From Bacteroidia bacterium (GTDB lineage Bacteria; Bacteroidota; Bacteroidia; NS11-12g; UBA955), in contig JACMRS010000199.1 in assembly GCA_014376345.1 (NCBI GenBank), positions 1 to 9,031 on the forward strand: 9,031 nt of DNA, written 5' to 3'. This document shows, piece by piece, positions 7,859 to 9,031 of this stretch (the stretch's first letter is position 1; each line of letters starts with the position of its first letter). A program made the position numbers and the translations under genes. The notes beneath the pieces are model-generated. The model was not told where the DNA came from. It made no database searches and was given only the letters and a program-made list of their open reading frames with translations.

Positions 7859-8758
7859 GTGATTGACGATAAAGAGCTACAGGCATTAGTTCAGCTTCTC
7901 GATGATACCGATAATGAGGTATTGAATATGGTAGAGCAGAAAATAGTATCGTTAGGCTTAGAAGTACTGCCAAAACTTGAATTTTTTAGTACTGATGATG
8001 ATACCAATGATCTGCAACGCAGAAAACTTGAGGAAATCATTAAAAATATGCAGCATACCGGACTTGCTGAAGGTTTAAAAACCTGGGCTGGGAAAAAAAA
8101 TCCGGATCTACTTGAAGGACTTTGGCTTTTGAATACAATTAAATATCCTGATGTTAAGAAAATAGATCTTGAGGAACAGATTGAAGCATTAAGACTTGAC
8201 GCCTGGCTTGAATTTCATTACGATCTTACCTCACTTGAAAAAGTGAGAATCATCAATTACATACTTTATCAGCTTCATGGTTTTATTGGAGAAGAAAAAG
8301 ATTACCACAAACCCGAACTCAGTTTTTTGAGTCACGTTTTGGAATTTAAAACCGGCAATCCTGTTTCACTGGCAGTTCTTTATATGCTGATTGCCCAAAG
8401 ACTGAGCATTCCGATTTATGGTGTAAATCTTCCGCAACATTTTGTTCTGGCTTATGTTGATGATGATGACATGAATGTTTCATCTGTCGGATTCAAAAAA
8501 AATGAACCTGTGCCACCTGAAGGCAGAAATATATTATTTTATGTTAATCCTTTTAATAAAGGAGCCGTGTTTAATAAACAAAACATAGAACAGTTTATTT
8601 CGGAGTTAAAGATAGATGTTCAGGAAACATTTTTTTTACCTTGCAGTAATGTTGAGATCATAAAAAGAATATTGAGAAATTTATCGAATGCTTATAGTAA
8701 AAACGGCAATTCTAAAAAAGCCGACCAGATGGATATTCTTCTGGGAATTATAAGTTAA
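7859..8758 (+). CDS. SirB1/YchA-like transglutaminase-fold (Transglut_core2) protein
   Basis: A 299-residue, probably cytoplasmic protein with no signal peptide or membrane segment. An N-terminal helical, HEAT-like part (about 5-70) contains LVQLLDDTDNEVLNMVEQKI. The central part (about 105-235) matches the SirB1/Transglut_core2 family: KVRIINYILYQLHGF, then FKTGNPVSLAVLYMLIAQRL, IPIYGVNLPQHFVLAY and ILFYVNPFNKG. The C-terminus (about 263-299) is helical and TPR-like. Compared with true transglutaminases, the catalytic Cys is replaced by Ser (about Ser170), His194 is kept, and the usual Asp reads Asn (Asn230), so peptide-crosslinking or protease activity is doubtful. The family function is not established. 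The start is GTG: an in-frame TAA sits at 7853-7855, just two codons upstream, and the next in-frame ATG would remove 23 residues of conserved-looking helix. The gap to topA is only 9 bp, suggesting co-transcription. Family call is good; role is unknown. Confidence 0.82.
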   Translation: MIDDKELQALVQLLDDTDNEVLNMVEQKIVSLGLEVLPKLEFFSTDDDTNDLQRRKLEEIIKNMQHTGLAEGLKTWAGKKNPDLLEGLWLLNTIKYPDVKKIDLEEQIEALRLDAWLEFHYDLTSLEKVRIINYILYQLHGFIGEEKDYHKPELSFLSHVLEFKTGNPVSLAVLYMLIAQRLSIPIYGVNLPQHFVLAYVDDDDMNVSSVGFKKNEPVPPEGRNILFYVNPFNKGAVFNKQNIEQFISELKIDVQETFFLPCSNVEIIKRILRNLSNAYSKNGNSKKADQMDILLGIIS

Positions 8759-8788
8759 GTTTTAGTTTTTTTATTGTGATTTAAGGAT

Positions 8789-8822
8789 TCTATTATAAGA
8801 TATCGAAATTCAATATAATAGA
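8789..8822. repeat. AT-rich inverted repeat downstream of the SirB1-like gene
   Basis: TCTATTATA (8789-8797) and TATAATAGA (8814-8822) are exact reverse complements, a 9-bp stem separated by 16 bases. It lies 30 bp past the stop at 8756-8758. The stem contains only one G-C pair and no T-run follows it in either direction, so it is a poor intrinsic terminator. A run of seven T (8766-8772) precedes the stem instead of following it. It could be a weak 3'-end structure or simply a product of AT-rich composition. Confidence 0.35.
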
Positions 8823-8828
8823 TAAATC

Positions 8829-8922
8829 AAATTACACCAAAGGTGCAATTTACTAGCTCCGTAGGTGCGACATGTTTGTAGAAACATAAACCACAACACA
8901 TCAAGCTCCGTAGGAGCGGCAT
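8829..8922. repeat. Cluster of four small hairpins containing two copies of an AGCTCCGTAGGnGCGnCAT unit
   Basis: Two copies of a 19-base unit, at 8855-8873 and 8904-8922, match at 17 of 19 positions and lie 49 bp apart. Each unit is nearly palindromic: GCTCC-GTA-GGAGC at 8905-8917 is a perfect 5-bp stem, and the 8856-8868 copy has one central mismatch. Between them ATGTTT-gtag-AAACAT (8872-8887) is a perfect 6-bp stem. Just before them AAATTaCACC-AAA-GGTGcAATTT (8829-8851) forms a 10-position stem with one mismatch. The G+C-bearing units stand out from the AT-rich flanks. From memory, unverified here, similar units are scattered through intergenic regions of Bacteroidota genomes, with no known function. 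No transposase or terminal inverted repeats are visible, so a non-autonomous element or REP-like repeat is the most I would infer. Confidence 0.65.
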
Positions 8923-9031
8923 AAAAGAGGAGGTAGATAGTTATATTTAATTAATGAATCATCAGAATCGAATTCAATAATTTTCCTGAATAGCAAATAT
9001 TTTACCCTCCCGTTTCAGACAACCACCAAGA

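Noticed and set aside
8766..8772. Run of seven T just after the SirB1-like stop as an intrinsic terminator
   Set aside because: No stable G+C-rich stem precedes it, and the only nearby stem (8789-8822) comes after it and is almost all A-T.
8829..8922. CRISPR array
   Set aside because: There are only two short imperfect units with hairpins in the spacer, no further repeats before the window end and no cas genes nearby.
8931..8982. AGGAGGT followed by an ATG at 8954 as the start of a new gene
   Set aside because: The frame closes after eight codons, and the spacing to the purine run is longer than usual.
9002..9031. C-terminal end of a minus-strand gene (frame ending in WWLSETGG with TAA at 9004-9002)
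   Set aside because: Only nine codons are visible before the window edge and no family motif can be recognised, so it cannot be distinguished from noise.

Overview
The window is AT-rich and densely coding, with all six genes on the + strand. It looks like a chromosomal segment from a member of the Bacteroidota. The evidence is a secreted protease with a C-terminal type IX secretion sorting domain, a TAnnTTTG-type -7 element with no recognisable E. coli-style promoter, translation starts without clear Shine-Dalgarno sequences, and a zinc-finger-free topoisomerase I with a Lys/Ala tail. I would not name a genus from this.

Positions 1-3281 hold a tightly packed shikimate-pathway cluster: the 3' end of aroB (3-dehydroquinate synthase), a YiiX/C92-type cysteine hydrolase, aroA (EPSP synthase) and aroC (chorismate synthase). 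The junctions are a 4-bp ATGA overlap, a 0-bp gap and a 3-bp gap, so the four frames are almost certainly one transcript. AroB works early in the pathway, while AroA and AroC perform the last two steps to chorismate. The hydrolase is the odd member, because it has a signal/membrane segment and no obvious role in aromatic synthesis.

Positions 3282-3344 are a 63-bp regulatory gap with a perfect -7 match and a 10-bp palindrome. They lead into an M43-type metalloprotease (3345-5420) with signal peptide, catalytic domain, PKD domain, probable jelly-roll domain and T9SS sorting domain. After 17 bp comes topA (5438-7849), and after 9 bp a GTG-started SirB1/transglutaminase-like protein (7859-8758). 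The close spacing suggests that these three genes may be co-transcribed from the promoter at about 3315, although topA may also have its own promoter.

Positions 8759-9031 contain no credible gene. They hold an AT-only inverted repeat (8789-8822) and a compact cluster of small hairpins with two copies of a GCTCCGTAGG-type unit (8829-8922). This cluster looks like a dispersed intergenic repeat and is the least explained structure here. The last ~110 bases (8923-9031) show nothing I can assign.

I do not see a defence system, CRISPR array, phage, insertion sequence, tRNA or rRNA. Most of the window is ordinary housekeeping sequence; the items worth a second look are the hairpin repeat, the hydrolase inside the aro cluster and some family-level residue substitutions.
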